From Shimia aestuarii (GTDB taxonomy: Bacteria > Pseudomonadota > Alphaproteobacteria > Rhodobacterales > Rhodobacteraceae), in assembly GCF_022814865.1 (NCBI RefSeq), contig NZ_JAKVRD010000002.1, positions 124,001 to 188,000 of the forward strand: a stretch of DNA of 64,000 nt, read 5' to 3'. The notes under the pieces are model-generated. The model saw nothing but the letters and a program-made list of their open reading frames with translations, searched no databases and was not told where the DNA came from. Position numbers and translations under genes: made by a program. Below, one piece after another: positions 23,884-32,399 of the stretch; position 1 is the first letter of the stretch; every line of letters starts with the position of its first letter.

Positions 23884-24237
23884 TCACTCCGCCGCAGCTG
23901 GGGCTGCCACCTCCAGAGGCCGCACGCGCCGCCAGTCCAAACCCGCAAACAGCGCCTCAAACTGGGCCGGTTCCAGACGCATCACCCCGTTCTTTATCGC
24001 GGGCCATTTGAAGCTGTTATCCTCAAGCCGCTTATAGGCCATCACGAGCCCGCTGCCGTCCCAATAGATCAGCTTCAGCCGATCCGCGCGTTTGGCGCGG
24101 AACACATAAACCGACCCATCGAAGGGCTTCTGACGCAGCTGGCTCTGCACCAGAGCTGCCAGCCCATCATGGCCCTTGCGGAAGTCAACCGGATCGCTGG
24201 CGACAAAGATCCGCACATTGTGTGATGGGGCAATCAC
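23884..24237 (-). CDS. tnpB: IS66 accessory protein TnpB
   Basis: 117 residues with the IS66 Orf2 signature: VASDPVDFRKGHDGL, then GSVYVFRAKRADRLKLIYWD and GLVMAYKRLE. It is needed with TnpA and TnpC for transposition in this family, though its exact role is unsettled. It overlaps tnpA by four bases (ATGA). Confidence 0.93.
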   Translation of the reverse strand: MIAPSHNVRIFVASDPVDFRKGHDGLAALVQSQLRQKPFDGSVYVFRAKRADRLKLIYWDGSGLVMAYKRLEDNSFKWPAIKNGVMRLEPAQFEALFAGLDWRRVRPLEVAAPAAAE

Positions 24238-24620
24238 GTGGCCATGGCCCGGGCGATCTCGGCGATCCGCGCCGCTGGTGTGGCAGCGTCAAGACGAACA
24301 GTGACGTCGTCTCTGATCACATCAATTGTGTTCGAGGATATGGCGGGCAAAGCCTCGGCTACAGGTCCGGCTGCCTCGATCTCAACAGGCACAAAATCCA
24401 TGCCATCCAGGTTTGGCAAAACCAACTTGCCCTGACGCGCCATCCGCCGCCAATCCGACACCGTGCTGGGGATCAGCTCGTATCGCTTCGCCACCGCCTT
24501 GACCGTCTCGCCCTCAATCAACGTCTCCGCCACGATCCGCGCCTTCAACTCCGACGGCCAGTTCCGCTTACCATCGGCCCGACGCGGCACACTTGCCAGA
24601 AACTCGCTTATAGCTCCCAT
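24234..24620 (-). CDS. tnpA: IS66 accessory protein TnpA (HTH)
   Basis: 128 residues with an N-terminal helix-turn-helix (WPSELKARIVAETLIEG, VKAVAKRYELIPSTVSDWRR) typical of IS66 Orf1/IS3-type OrfA proteins. The ATG at 24620 has GGGAG seven bases upstream and is preferred over the GTG at 24635. Confidence 0.9.
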   Translation of the reverse strand: MGAISEFLASVPRRADGKRNWPSELKARIVAETLIEGETVKAVAKRYELIPSTVSDWRRMARQGKLVLPNLDGMDFVPVEIEAAGPVAEALPAISSNTIDVIRDDVTVRLDAATPAARIAEIARAMAT

Positions 24621-24704
24621 CGAGAAACTCCCCACATATCAAAGAAGCCTCTGAATCGCAGATCAAGCGCTATGCCGTAAGTGTGGGGGTGGCGCACCGC
24701 TTAC

Positions 24705-24898
24705 GTTGTGTTGAAAACACGGGCAAGACGCATCGCAGTGTCTGGCGTGATTCCAGTCGTTCCCTTGATCAGCCGCTCGATCCGCGTCCTAGGCACGCCC
24801 AGATGCCGCGCAAACGCGATGGCCCCCATCTCAAGCGGAACGAGGTAAAGCTCTTTCAGGACTTCACCGGGGTGCATCGGGTGTTCAAGGAAGCTCAT
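24705..24898 (-). pseudogene. higA: N-terminal part of a split HigA-type antitoxin gene
   Basis: The first 65 residues of a HigA/VapI-type XRE antitoxin: HPGEVLKELYLVPLEMG, ARHLGVPRTRIERLIKG, TPDTAMRLARVFNTT. It then runs into the IS66 right end, which supplies a stop codon at 24701-24703. The start lies about 12 bp past the DUF4420 stop on the same strand, so it was probably the last gene of that operon. No HigB toxin gene is adjacent. The truncated product keeps the HTH and might still bind DNA. Confidence 0.88.
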
Positions 24899-24910
24899 CA
24901 ACTTGTCGCT

Positions 24911-25882
24911 TCAATACGGTAGACATGGCTCTAGGCAAGGGGCTCTCGACGCGACTTCTTCGACAGTCAAAGACTCCGCAACTTCCAAGTCAATTCTAAA
25001 TCGGACTTGGTCCACATGCTTTGGCGCAGACCGGATCGCCGGAATATCTTCAACGTCATACCAGCTTAATTTTGTGAGCGCATGGGCCTCATCAAAAGTC
25101 GGTTCGCCTGGACGAGGAAGCCCCATTACTGAAAAAAGTGTGCGCTGGACTTTCATTACAAGCTCTGCGTCAGCTTTCACTAACCCTTGAACTCGCTCCG
25201 CCAGTTCTCGAACGCTTGTTCCGTTAGAGGTTTCATGGACGAGTGTGGAAGCGACAAAGGCCTTCGTACCTGGGTCTGGAGCACATTGCTCCATCGAAAA
25301 ACGATGGCGGCGTTCTCTTGTTCCAGAAGCTTTGACTTCTATGCGCGCCGTACCCAGCGCCAAGTCAAACCTGTCGGACGCACCAACCCTCCACGCCTTT
25401 ACAGCTACCATTGGGTCATTCGCCAACGATAGTACCAGGAGTTCGGCAAACAATCCGATTGCTCCCTCACGACTTGGTTCACCAGGTCTCTCGAGAAGTT
25501 CAATGAGCTCTTCCAAAATCGCAACAACGTCTGCTTGTGCAGCAGACCGGAGACGCTGCAGCACGATTTCGCCTACTGAAATGAATGCCTCTTGAAGGGT
25601 GACATCATCGGACTCGCAGGCGACCAGCGAAACGTTGAGTTGTTCTTCTTTCCCGTTCAAGTCCACATGGCAGGAAGCTCGATGCTGCAAGCGGAGCCCT
25701 CGCCGGACTACTTCTCGTGATCTTGCGTCGTTCGCCTCAACCAATAGCGCAGGCCGACCAAGATGATCCAAAGCGGCGTACACGACGGGATTCTGGCTCA
25801 ACTTGGTAATGCTAAATGTTGCTGATTTTGGAGGTTTCAGCGTTTTCAAGCTTCTCAGGAGCATAGCCATCAAACGACTCAA
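24911..25882 (-). CDS. DUF4420 PD-(D/E)XK nuclease-family protein
   Basis: A 323-residue protein of the DUF4420 family, predicted PD-(D/E)XK endonucleases found with Z1 and MORC-like proteins. The nuclease core is visible: Glu147 in GLFAELLVL, Asp173 in RFDLALG, and Glu182-Val-Lys184 in ARIEVKA, followed by RHRFSMEQC. The TTG start overlaps the Z1 stop by four bases (TTGA); ATG 25870 is an alternative. It is the last intact gene of a four-gene operon and is the likely DNA-cutting subunit. Confidence 0.85.
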   Translation of the reverse strand: MSRLMAMLLRSLKTLKPPKSATFSITKLSQNPVVYAALDHLGRPALLVEANDARSREVVRRGLRLQHRASCHVDLNGKEEQLNVSLVACESDDVTLQEAFISVGEIVLQRLRSAAQADVVAILEELIELLERPGEPSREGAIGLFAELLVLSLANDPMVAVKAWRVGASDRFDLALGTARIEVKASGTRERRHRFSMEQCAPDPGTKAFVASTLVHETSNGTSVRELAERVQGLVKADAELVMKVQRTLFSVMGLPRPGEPTFDEAHALTKLSWYDVEDIPAIRSAPKHVDQVRFRIDLEVAESLTVEEVASRAPCLEPCLPY

Positions 25883-28110
25883 GCAGTTGGTTGAACAAGG
25901 GTTCCAACTTTGTACTTCTGGGGAACCCAGAGAGCAAAAGCTGGTATTTGAAGCAACGTGCCGTCCTTTGACTGCAACATGTGTATTTGCAGTGTTGGTT
26001 CGTCGCGCATCATGATTTCGCGATCGCCTGGGTAAATGGGCACTCCTGACCGAGGGTTTCGCCCTTGATACAATTGAGCGATTTTTCCGCTGGCTATCGT
26101 GCGGACGCGAGGACTGCCTTTCCCCATCAAGACCACTCGACCTGTCCGTCCCGGATCACCGCTGAAAGCGTCGAGTTGCAGCATTGCGCCGTAAAGCAAG
26201 TCGCGTTGATCGAGGTCAGCAACTCTTGCATCTGTCAAGATACTGAGAAGTTCAGGAATGGGTATAGGGGAAGAAATCAAGTGGCGTTGCTCAGGCGTGC
26301 GCTCGCTGTGGCCATGATCTTCATCCATTTCCAAGGAAGACTGCAGATGTTCAACCAACCTGCGGTTCTCTTCCAGGTCGGGGCCATTCAACGCGGGCCG
26401 GTCCAAAGTCAACCAATCGTCGGAGAGTTGCCTCTGCTTAACGCCACGGGCAAGTACATTTCTGCGAGTAGCCTTCAAGCTTGGGTCAAGAAGAAACTCT
26501 CTCCGCCAATCTCTTAGGGGCCGTCCAGCCTCCGCAATTGGCTTAAGTCGAGAACGTAGGTCCTGTTCATGTTTGGCGTATTCTTTGAACACAGCGCGCG
26601 TATCATCATCGATCCAAATCCTTACTCTGCCGAGGTACCCTCTCTTGTAGCCGAAGAAACGTGCGCGCTGTTGAATGGAGTCCGCCAACTTTTGGCCAAG
26701 GCTTCTAGCAAGATGGGTCGTGGTCAAACCTTCAACAGTGAAGCCACGTTCGATTGCCTGACCTCCAATCAGTATGAACGAGAAATGGCGACTCCACGGA
26801 ACAGGCGGCGCACCTTTGTTGAGCTCCAGGATTTCTGTTCTTACAAGTGCACGGCGCAAGAATGGAACGAGTTCTGAGAGTGCTGGTAGGGAAGCGTCTG
26901 TTCTTACCAGGTCCTTGTGTGCTTTGCCCAGCAGGTCAAACAGAGCGTTTCGTTCCTCCGGTGCAGATAACTCGGCGTCTTCATGCAACAGATCGGACCA
27001 GTCTGACTTCATGCGTTCCATCCATTCACGCAACCTGGAGTGGTCTCCGGTAAGTCTGGAAGGATGGACCAGCATCGATCGATTTGCTTTGGGTTTTTTA
27101 GAAAACCCAGAAGAGTAGTCGGCCGCGATGCCAACCAAGAACGAAGCGAGCGCATCCCGCAAACTGTTCGGCGGCCCTTCTTGCATTTCTAGAGCCCTAT
27201 CGACTTCGCCAGCAGGAATCCTCCTTATGTGGGCGTCCTCTTTTTCTAGAAATAGTTCCCTCCCGCCAACATAAGCGTCACCTGGCTCGAGAACCTGCAC
27301 AAAGCTGGGCGAAAGAGCATCGCTTATCTCAATCAGGAGGTTCGCTTGGGGCGTGGCGGTGTACTGCAAGAACGTATGATTTGCTCCACCTAGTTTCACT
27401 GCATCTCGAAGTTCCGAAATCGCAGCGTAGGTCTTTGTAACTGTAGGTTTCTTTGGCGAACCCGCATTGCCATCCAGGCTTGCTTGATCGGCCTCATCAT
27501 CAATTATGAGCACCGGTGCGGAAGGAATTCTCAGACGCTCGATCATTTTCGCGAGCGTGCTGAGGTTCCCCGCGTGCTTCATTACGGTGATGATCACGGT
27601 TCGACATTCATCGGTGTCGAAGTCATCATCTTCCCATTCGTCAAGCGCAGATTGAATTGTTTGAACATCTGCGTTGCGTTGAGCCTCACTAATGCCCGAG
27701 CGGGGACCGCGCACATGTAACCATGTCCGCTTTTCCTCCAAAGCAAGATCGTTCGTTAGCCGCCCTTCTGTTTGCCCAAGCAGATATAGTGAGGTGCCAC
27801 CAATCAGGATAACCATCGCGTAGCCGTTGTCCTTGGCAAGCGCAGCCACAGTTGTGAAAGACAACGTTTTGCCGCTTTGGACATATCCGACAGCAAGGCC
27901 GGCCTCACTTGTGCTTCCGGTGCTAGAAACCGGTTCGGCGCAACGTGCTAGGATCGCTCGTGATGCCTCAGCAAGACTTCTTCGAGCAACGGGATCAGTG
28001 GGAAATGTCCTTTCAAGCAAGTCGCCTACTTCCGGACCCTCTACAGGACTCCATGAGCCCCCTCTCGGAGGGTGGTTTTTAATCGTTGCTACCCCAGATA
28101 CCGCCGTCAT
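25879..28110 (-). CDS. Z1-domain P-loop ATPase (helicase-like)
   Basis: A 743-residue protein. Walker A is GYVQSGKT (75-82), the DEAD-like Walker B is IIDDEAD (202-208), and motif III is QYTATPQA (249-256), as in superfamily 2 ATPases. The Z1 domain proper follows, with LIGGQAIERGFTVEGL and RARFFGYKRGY. In the MORC-associated restriction-like systems this subunit is thought to move along or remodel DNA. Its start overlaps the stop of the GHKL ATPase gene by four bases. Confidence 0.9.
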   Translation of the reverse strand: MTAVSGVATIKNHPPRGGSWSPVEGPEVGDLLERTFPTDPVARRSLAEASRAILARCAEPVSSTGSTSEAGLAVGYVQSGKTLSFTTVAALAKDNGYAMVILIGGTSLYLLGQTEGRLTNDLALEEKRTWLHVRGPRSGISEAQRNADVQTIQSALDEWEDDDFDTDECRTVIITVMKHAGNLSTLAKMIERLRIPSAPVLIIDDEADQASLDGNAGSPKKPTVTKTYAAISELRDAVKLGGANHTFLQYTATPQANLLIEISDALSPSFVQVLEPGDAYVGGRELFLEKEDAHIRRIPAGEVDRALEMQEGPPNSLRDALASFLVGIAADYSSGFSKKPKANRSMLVHPSRLTGDHSRLREWMERMKSDWSDLLHEDAELSAPEERNALFDLLGKAHKDLVRTDASLPALSELVPFLRRALVRTEILELNKGAPPVPWSRHFSFILIGGQAIERGFTVEGLTTTHLARSLGQKLADSIQQRARFFGYKRGYLGRVRIWIDDDTRAVFKEYAKHEQDLRSRLKPIAEAGRPLRDWRREFLLDPSLKATRRNVLARGVKQRQLSDDWLTLDRPALNGPDLEENRRLVEHLQSSLEMDEDHGHSERTPEQRHLISSPIPIPELLSILTDARVADLDQRDLLYGAMLQLDAFSGDPGRTGRVVLMGKGSPRVRTIASGKIAQLYQGRNPRSGVPIYPGDREIMMRDEPTLQIHMLQSKDGTLLQIPAFALWVPQKYKVGTLVQPTA

Positions 28111-29624
28111 TCACTCATACCTTTCAAAGCCTTGTTTACGCCCCTGACAGTGGCGGATGCGCCCAGTGCAGCTTCCTTGCTGCCGAGCTTTGCCAGCAGT
28201 TGGCCAATCGCGATGGACGCTGCAGTCCGGAGCATCACCTGCCACGCACGTTCATCATCGTCGATGAACCTCACGCTAAAGGGATGATGAGCTGAAACAC
28301 GGATCAGAATTTTCCGAGTTCCATCCTCGAGTTGTGAATCTACGACCCTTAGCCAATCTCGTTCAGCGTCATCAACTGTTGGTTGGACGTGGACTTCCCA
28401 CTTTTGGCCGTCAATGGTCGCCTCGAAGTGTTCGTCTGCTAACTCTCGTGCATTGTCTTCTGGTTCTTTTTCAAGAACCACACGTGACACATCACGATCA
28501 ATCGACGCGGAAACAAGTCCTTTTTCCGCGTCATGCGCTGTTTCAGCGGCTGCTTTTTGCGCGACAACAGCAAGTTCATTTTTTGCTTTTCGCGCACGGA
28601 AATCATCTGCTTGTTTCAAGAGCGGGACGGGTTCCTCTGCAAGTCTCTCCTTGAGGAGTTCCAGGAACGCTTCTTGTTCGCTCTCGTCCCACTGGAAACC
28701 GTCTTTTGTATGTGAGACTTCAAAACCTTCGAGTTCCAATTCACCAAACAAGCGCTGACGTCTAAAGCTGTTCGCGCTTCCAAAAATGGCTTGCGGCTTA
28801 AAACCCTCATCCGCACTACCTTGAATGAGCCTTCCTCGCCGAAACAATGCAAAGCCAGCCCGTCTAGTGCTCGCGGTTGCGAACAGTGCAGCGAACCCCT
28901 TGGCGCTTTTGCCTTGACCAAAATCGAAGTCGATTTCTTTATGCCATTCAATAGGTCCGGCCTCCTTGTCCCATTCTGGAGGCTGATGGAGAATTGGAGG
29001 CTCATCATATTTCAAAGCCTCTCCTTTTATTTCGAGTTGCAGCCAACCTTCTCGGATAAACTGTCGATAAATGTCGCTGAGGTGTTCGCGGATCTTCCCT
29101 AGCGTCTTAGTGCGTGGAAGGCGGACAACATCGCGTAGTTCAACTACAGTGTAATGAGATTGCTCTAACGCAGGTCGCTCGTCCGCATCCAACTCTTCAA
29201 TAGACTGGTCGACGATTGAGGAAATATCGAATTCTACCGTGCGTTCTACAGCTTCGCCGAGAGCTTTAGTGCGGACCGACCAACGAGGTGCAAACCAGCA
29301 GGCAGCAGACTTCATGCCCATGCCAAACTCTGACAAGCCACTGGCGTCCTCCGGAGCCTGCGCAGGACGAAAGGCACGCGGGAACTCCGAAAGTGGTATA
29401 CCCGCTGCGTTGTCTTCGATCCGAATGATGCCATCATCAGAGATCAAGATTTGAACACGCAAATATCTCGATCCGGCTGCAGCTAGGGCATTTCTGTTGG
29501 CTCGAAAACTCTGCACTGAGTTGTCAACGAATTCGGCGATGGCAAACCATTCTTTGTAGTTCAGGTGCTTTAGAACGCCCAGAACACTAACGCCGGGATT
29601 GATCGGAACTTTTCGGAGCGTCAT
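28107..29624 (-). CDS. GHKL ATPase of the MORC/MutL-like type
   Basis: A 505-residue protein. The GHKL nucleotide-binding motifs are in order: N-box EFVDNSVQS (31-39), G1 IEDNAAGIP (69-77) and G2 GLSEFGMGMKSA (96-107). A linking S5-like domain and a coiled-coil C-terminal third follow. MORC/MutL-like ATPases of this type were described by comparative genomics next to C5 methyltransferases and Z1 proteins. The start at 29624 has AAGG upstream; a 20-residue extension overlapping the methyltransferase gene is rejected. Confidence 0.88.
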   Translation of the reverse strand: MTLRKVPINPGVSVLGVLKHLNYKEWFAIAEFVDNSVQSFRANRNALAAAGSRYLRVQILISDDGIIRIEDNAAGIPLSEFPRAFRPAQAPEDASGLSEFGMGMKSAACWFAPRWSVRTKALGEAVERTVEFDISSIVDQSIEELDADERPALEQSHYTVVELRDVVRLPRTKTLGKIREHLSDIYRQFIREGWLQLEIKGEALKYDEPPILHQPPEWDKEAGPIEWHKEIDFDFGQGKSAKGFAALFATASTRRAGFALFRRGRLIQGSADEGFKPQAIFGSANSFRRQRLFGELELEGFEVSHTKDGFQWDESEQEAFLELLKERLAEEPVPLLKQADDFRARKAKNELAVVAQKAAAETAHDAEKGLVSASIDRDVSRVVLEKEPEDNARELADEHFEATIDGQKWEVHVQPTVDDAERDWLRVVDSQLEDGTRKILIRVSAHHPFSVRFIDDDERAWQVMLRTAASIAIGQLLAKLGSKEAALGASATVRGVNKALKGMSE

Positions 29625-29634
29625 TGAAAGAGCC

Positions 29635-30933
29635 TTAATGTAAAGTGGATGAACAATTATCTTGGCCCAACAGACGAGCGGCAACGGATTGGACTACATC
29701 GACGTTCACCGCATTGCCTAACGCTTTGTAAGCGGCTTGCCTGGTTTCCGGCATGTATTCGAAGCCGCCCATACTCTGAAGCCGGGCACACTCTCGGACA
29801 GTCATATACCTTTGCTCCCATCCGATGACGGGCACTTGGCTCGTGGTTAGCGCCACAAGAGAAGGGGCTACTGTCGGTCGTTTCACCCGAATTCCGGACG
29901 CGCGAAACTGGATAATACCGCTTCGGATATCGCGCGGTCCGCCCTTCCAGTTCCACTCAAGTTTTTGAAAGCTTGGAGCAAACTGCCTAATCGACGGCAA
30001 CCATGCATCAAAGGCTTCTGGAGCAAAGCCATAGAGCTCTCGGTTTTGAGAAATGAAGCGCTCTTTCCACGAAGCAAAGCGAGGTTTGGTTTCGCGCGCG
30101 TAAGGCGGTAGCGAAGCAAAGTCAGATGCACGGTCGCCAGACAATAAGTCGCCGAATGCGCCTCTGAGTCCTGTTAAAGCCTGCTCGATTAAAGAGTGAG
30201 GAGTGTGCCCAACATATGGATAGGTAGCTCCAAACTCCATCGCCCATATCGGAAACGATGGAAGAGGAACATCTTCGGGGTAGATGTCCAAGAACCGTTG
30301 CCACGCATCCAGGTATGAGATGAAGCTCTTTGGGAGGTACTTCGCATCATTCGGGCGATCATCTAAAACATCCCTGATATCCAGCTCGTCTTTAGCCCTT
30401 TTCCGCCCGGGCCAAGTGAAGTCCTTTAGCGAATTCTTGCCCTGCTTTGCAACGATGATGGCGCGGTCTCGGACTTGGGGAACGCCGAACATATGGGGCG
30501 AGAGAAGAGTGGATTTGACGTCGTATCCTATGTTCTCCAGTTGAGCTTCCATACCAGCCCAAGTTTGGCCGCTGTTATGGCGCAATAGATTGGGAACGTT
30601 CTCCAGAATTACGTGACCGGGTCGGCGTTTTCGTAGGATGCGCAACACATCGTCGAAGAGAGTTCCTGACCCAGGGTACTCCCTTCCGAGTTGAGCACCC
30701 GCCTTTGAGAACGGCTGACAGGGAAACCCGGCGCATAAAATGTCGTGAGCAGGTACCTTTTCAGCCGAGACCTTTGTAATGTCACCAGAAGGGCGAATGC
30801 CGTGATTTTTTTCGTAAAGGTCTGCTAGCTGATCATCGAGTTCCGAGGCGAATACACAGTGGTGCCCAAGATTATGGAGAGCCCTGTGAAACCCGCCTAG
30901 ACCTGCAAAAAGGTCAATAAACTTCATCGTCAT
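29635..30933 (-). CDS. DNA (cytosine-5-)-methyltransferase
   Basis: A 432-residue C5 methyltransferase, the first gene of the DNA-targeting operon. Motif I is DLFAGLGGF, motif IV GFPCQPFS with catalytic Cys72, motif VI ENV (111-113), motif VIII QVRDR (153-157), and motif X is KALGNAV near the C-terminus. The target recognition region (about 215-360) is long; target sequence unknown. It would protect host DNA while the downstream ATPases and nuclease act on unmodified DNA. Two in-frame ATGs (30933, 30927) and an 8-bp repeat lie at the start. Confidence 0.93.
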   Translation of the reverse strand: MTMKFIDLFAGLGGFHRALHNLGHHCVFASELDDQLADLYEKNHGIRPSGDITKVSAEKVPAHDILCAGFPCQPFSKAGAQLGREYPGSGTLFDDVLRILRKRRPGHVILENVPNLLRHNSGQTWAGMEAQLENIGYDVKSTLLSPHMFGVPQVRDRAIIVAKQGKNSLKDFTWPGRKRAKDELDIRDVLDDRPNDAKYLPKSFISYLDAWQRFLDIYPEDVPLPSFPIWAMEFGATYPYVGHTPHSLIEQALTGLRGAFGDLLSGDRASDFASLPPYARETKPRFASWKERFISQNRELYGFAPEAFDAWLPSIRQFAPSFQKLEWNWKGGPRDIRSGIIQFRASGIRVKRPTVAPSLVALTTSQVPVIGWEQRYMTVRECARLQSMGGFEYMPETRQAAYKALGNAVNVDVVQSVAARLLGQDNCSSTLH

Positions 30934-30984
30934 ATCGTCATATCGTCATCGCCCTGACGAAAGCCTTGCAAGTCACGCCCATCG

Positions 30985-31572
30985 TCAATCCAAATTTTCT
31001 GAAATGTTTCCAGGCCACGAACGAGACTCCAAAAAATGCTGCCATGTACAGTTTTCCAAAAGCGCCTTGCTTGCTCGAAGCGGCTTGCAAACGTGTGCTT
31101 CTGTGATTGCCATCACACCCAAGATCATCACACCTATTGCGGTGCTCATAATCGCATATATCGTGATTTCAGACCGATTGAATACAAAATACAGCAAAGG
31201 AGCAACGATAAATGGCATGGAGACAAGGCTCATTAGCCGAACTGCTCTTAGTCTTTGTTCTGTAGTCTCGGCAATATCTTCACTAGCTCTTTTGAGGCCG
31301 TCTTTCCATTCCAGAAATTCATCCTCGAGCTGACCGAGCAGGTAATGCCCGCAACGACAATACTCCCTCGTGAGATACTCCATCTGCCCGCAACAGGCGC
31401 ACCTAATTGCGTTGATCCCTGGCGCTTTGGGACGTGTTGGATCGCGCCGGACTAGTGTTTCATCTGGAGCTAGAGCGTTCTTCTCAAGAAATAGGTCAAG
31501 CCGATCTGAGAGCGACATGGTTCGCGGCTTGAGCACGTGGACGTTTGATGGCAGCTGACCCTCAGACATCAC
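30985..31572 (-). CDS. Zinc-ribbon membrane protein of unknown function
   Basis: A 195-residue protein with a CxxC...CxC zinc-ribbon (CACCGQMEYLTREYCRCG, about residues 58-75), a charged helix, and two transmembrane segments (about 113-133 and 137-156) followed by a short cytoplasmic tail. It is coupled to the XRE repressor gene by a four-base overlap. No family recognised. Zinc-ribbon plus paired membrane helices behind a repressor may indicate a membrane effector or a sensor; this is a guess. Confidence 0.68.
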   Translation of the reverse strand: MMSEGQLPSNVHVLKPRTMSLSDRLDLFLEKNALAPDETLVRRDPTRPKAPGINAIRCACCGQMEYLTREYCRCGHYLLGQLEDEFLEWKDGLKRASEDIAETTEQRLRAVRLMSLVSMPFIVAPLLYFVFNRSEITIYAIMSTAIGVMILGVMAITEAHVCKPLRASKALLENCTWQHFLESRSWPGNISENLD

Positions 31573-32003
31573 GCGACCAGCCCCAGGATGCGGTCTACTC
31601 GTTGTGTGTCGGGCGCATTCTCGGTCGTATTCAATGGGTCCTGATTGAGGAACTCAGCAAAGAGGAAATCAATCGCGTCCCACTTCTTTTCATCCGGCAC
31701 TGAGAGGCCCCGTTCATTGATCCGGTGCTCAACGGCCATTCCGACCTTGCGGTAGGCCTGCGCCAGTTCTCGTTCACGCCGGGTCAGTCCTGGTTCAACG
31801 TCGCCTTCCAGCACCCACAGCGGGTCAGCCTCGAACTCCTGAAACACCTTCAATAAGAGCGATCCGGGCAGATCGCGTTCTCCCCTTTCATAGTACTGAT
31901 AGGCGCTCCGGCTGACGTGAAGACGCTCAGCCATTTCTTCTTGAGACAGTTTTTCTTGGCGTCTTATTGCCGACAAGCGGTGTCCTAGGCCCTCTACAGT
32001 CAT
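31569..32003 (-). CDS. XRE-family (CI-like) transcriptional repressor
   Basis: A 144-residue regulator with an N-terminal XRE helix-turn-helix (LSAIRRQEKLSQEEMAERLH, VSRSAYQYYERGERDLP) and a helical C-terminal part. ATG 32003 has AAGG six bases upstream; an upstream ATG at 32027 lacks a clear site. A 27-bp palindrome starts 36 bp upstream, suggesting self-control and control of the divergent excisionase/integrase operon. Confidence 0.87.
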   Translation of the reverse strand: MTVEGLGHRLSAIRRQEKLSQEEMAERLHVSRSAYQYYERGERDLPGSLLLKVFQEFEADPLWVLEGDVEPGLTRRERELAQAYRKVGMAVEHRINERGLSVPDEKKWDAIDFLFAEFLNQDPLNTTENAPDTQRVDRILGLVA

Positions 32004-32038
32004 GTGCAACCTTGAAATTAGTTGCATTGACCACGAAT

Positions 32039-32065
32039 ATGGTCACATATTTACAGTGTGACTAT
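32039..32065. promoter_or_regulatory. Palindromic operator between the repressor and the excisionase gene
   Basis: Arms ATGGTCACA and TGTGACTAT are separated by nine bases and match at eight of nine positions as an inverted repeat. The site lies in the 174-bp divergent region, close to the XRE start, where an autorepressor would bind. Confidence 0.6.
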
Positions 32066-32177
32066 GCTACGTGGCTATGCGCTCGTTTCTCTCATACCGA
32101 GCGTACTTTTGTTTCATTCTGAAGGCAAAAGAGAATCTTCTGCTTCGTTTCGTGGTCTGGACAGCCAGAGGTGACGC

Positions 32178-32396
32178 ATGACGAAATTTCTTGAAACACC
32201 GAAAGAACTTGCCGAGCGCGTTGGTATTCCTGTGACCAACGTTCGCTACTTGATCCGCGAGGACATGCTGGATCACATCTTCACCGCGCCAGGGAAACGA
32301 AACCCGAAAATCCCCAAAGGTGCGTGGGAAAAGTATGTCGCCCAGTTCACGGTGAAAGCCGAGCCTAAAGCCGCAAACGCGGGCAGAGGGAGCTGA
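32178..32396 (+). CDS. Excisionase-like MerR-type HTH protein
   Basis: A 72-residue protein with a winged-helix of the MerR/AlpA/Xis type: TPKELAERVGIPVTNVRYLI, then a wing and a basic tail. Such proteins bend DNA at the att arms and favour excision. It is the first gene of the plus-strand operon that ends with the integrase and is divergent from the XRE repressor. Confidence 0.75.
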   Translation: MTKFLETPKELAERVGIPVTNVRYLIREDMLDHIFTAPGKRNPKIPKGAWEKYVAQFTVKAEPKAANAGRGS

Positions 32397-32399
32397 GCA

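Larger units (their letters stand above)
21765..24704 (-). mobile_element. IS66-family insertion sequence with passenger gene (2,940 bp)
   Basis: Both ends begin GTAAGCG and form imperfect inverted repeats of about 22 bp (left 21765-21786, right 24683-24704). They are flanked by the 8-bp direct repeat GTTGTGTT at 21757-21764 and 24705-24712, the duplication size usual for IS66. Inside are tnpA, tnpB and tnpC on the minus strand and a DUF1203 gene on the plus strand between tnpC and the left end. It interrupts a higA-like gene. Because both tandem copies of the host element carry it at the same place, it came in before the duplication. Confidence 0.95.

Noticed and set aside
22302-23960. Longer TnpC with 40 extra N-terminal residues
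   Set aside because: The extension is low-complexity and IS66 transposase likeness begins after the methionine at 23840.
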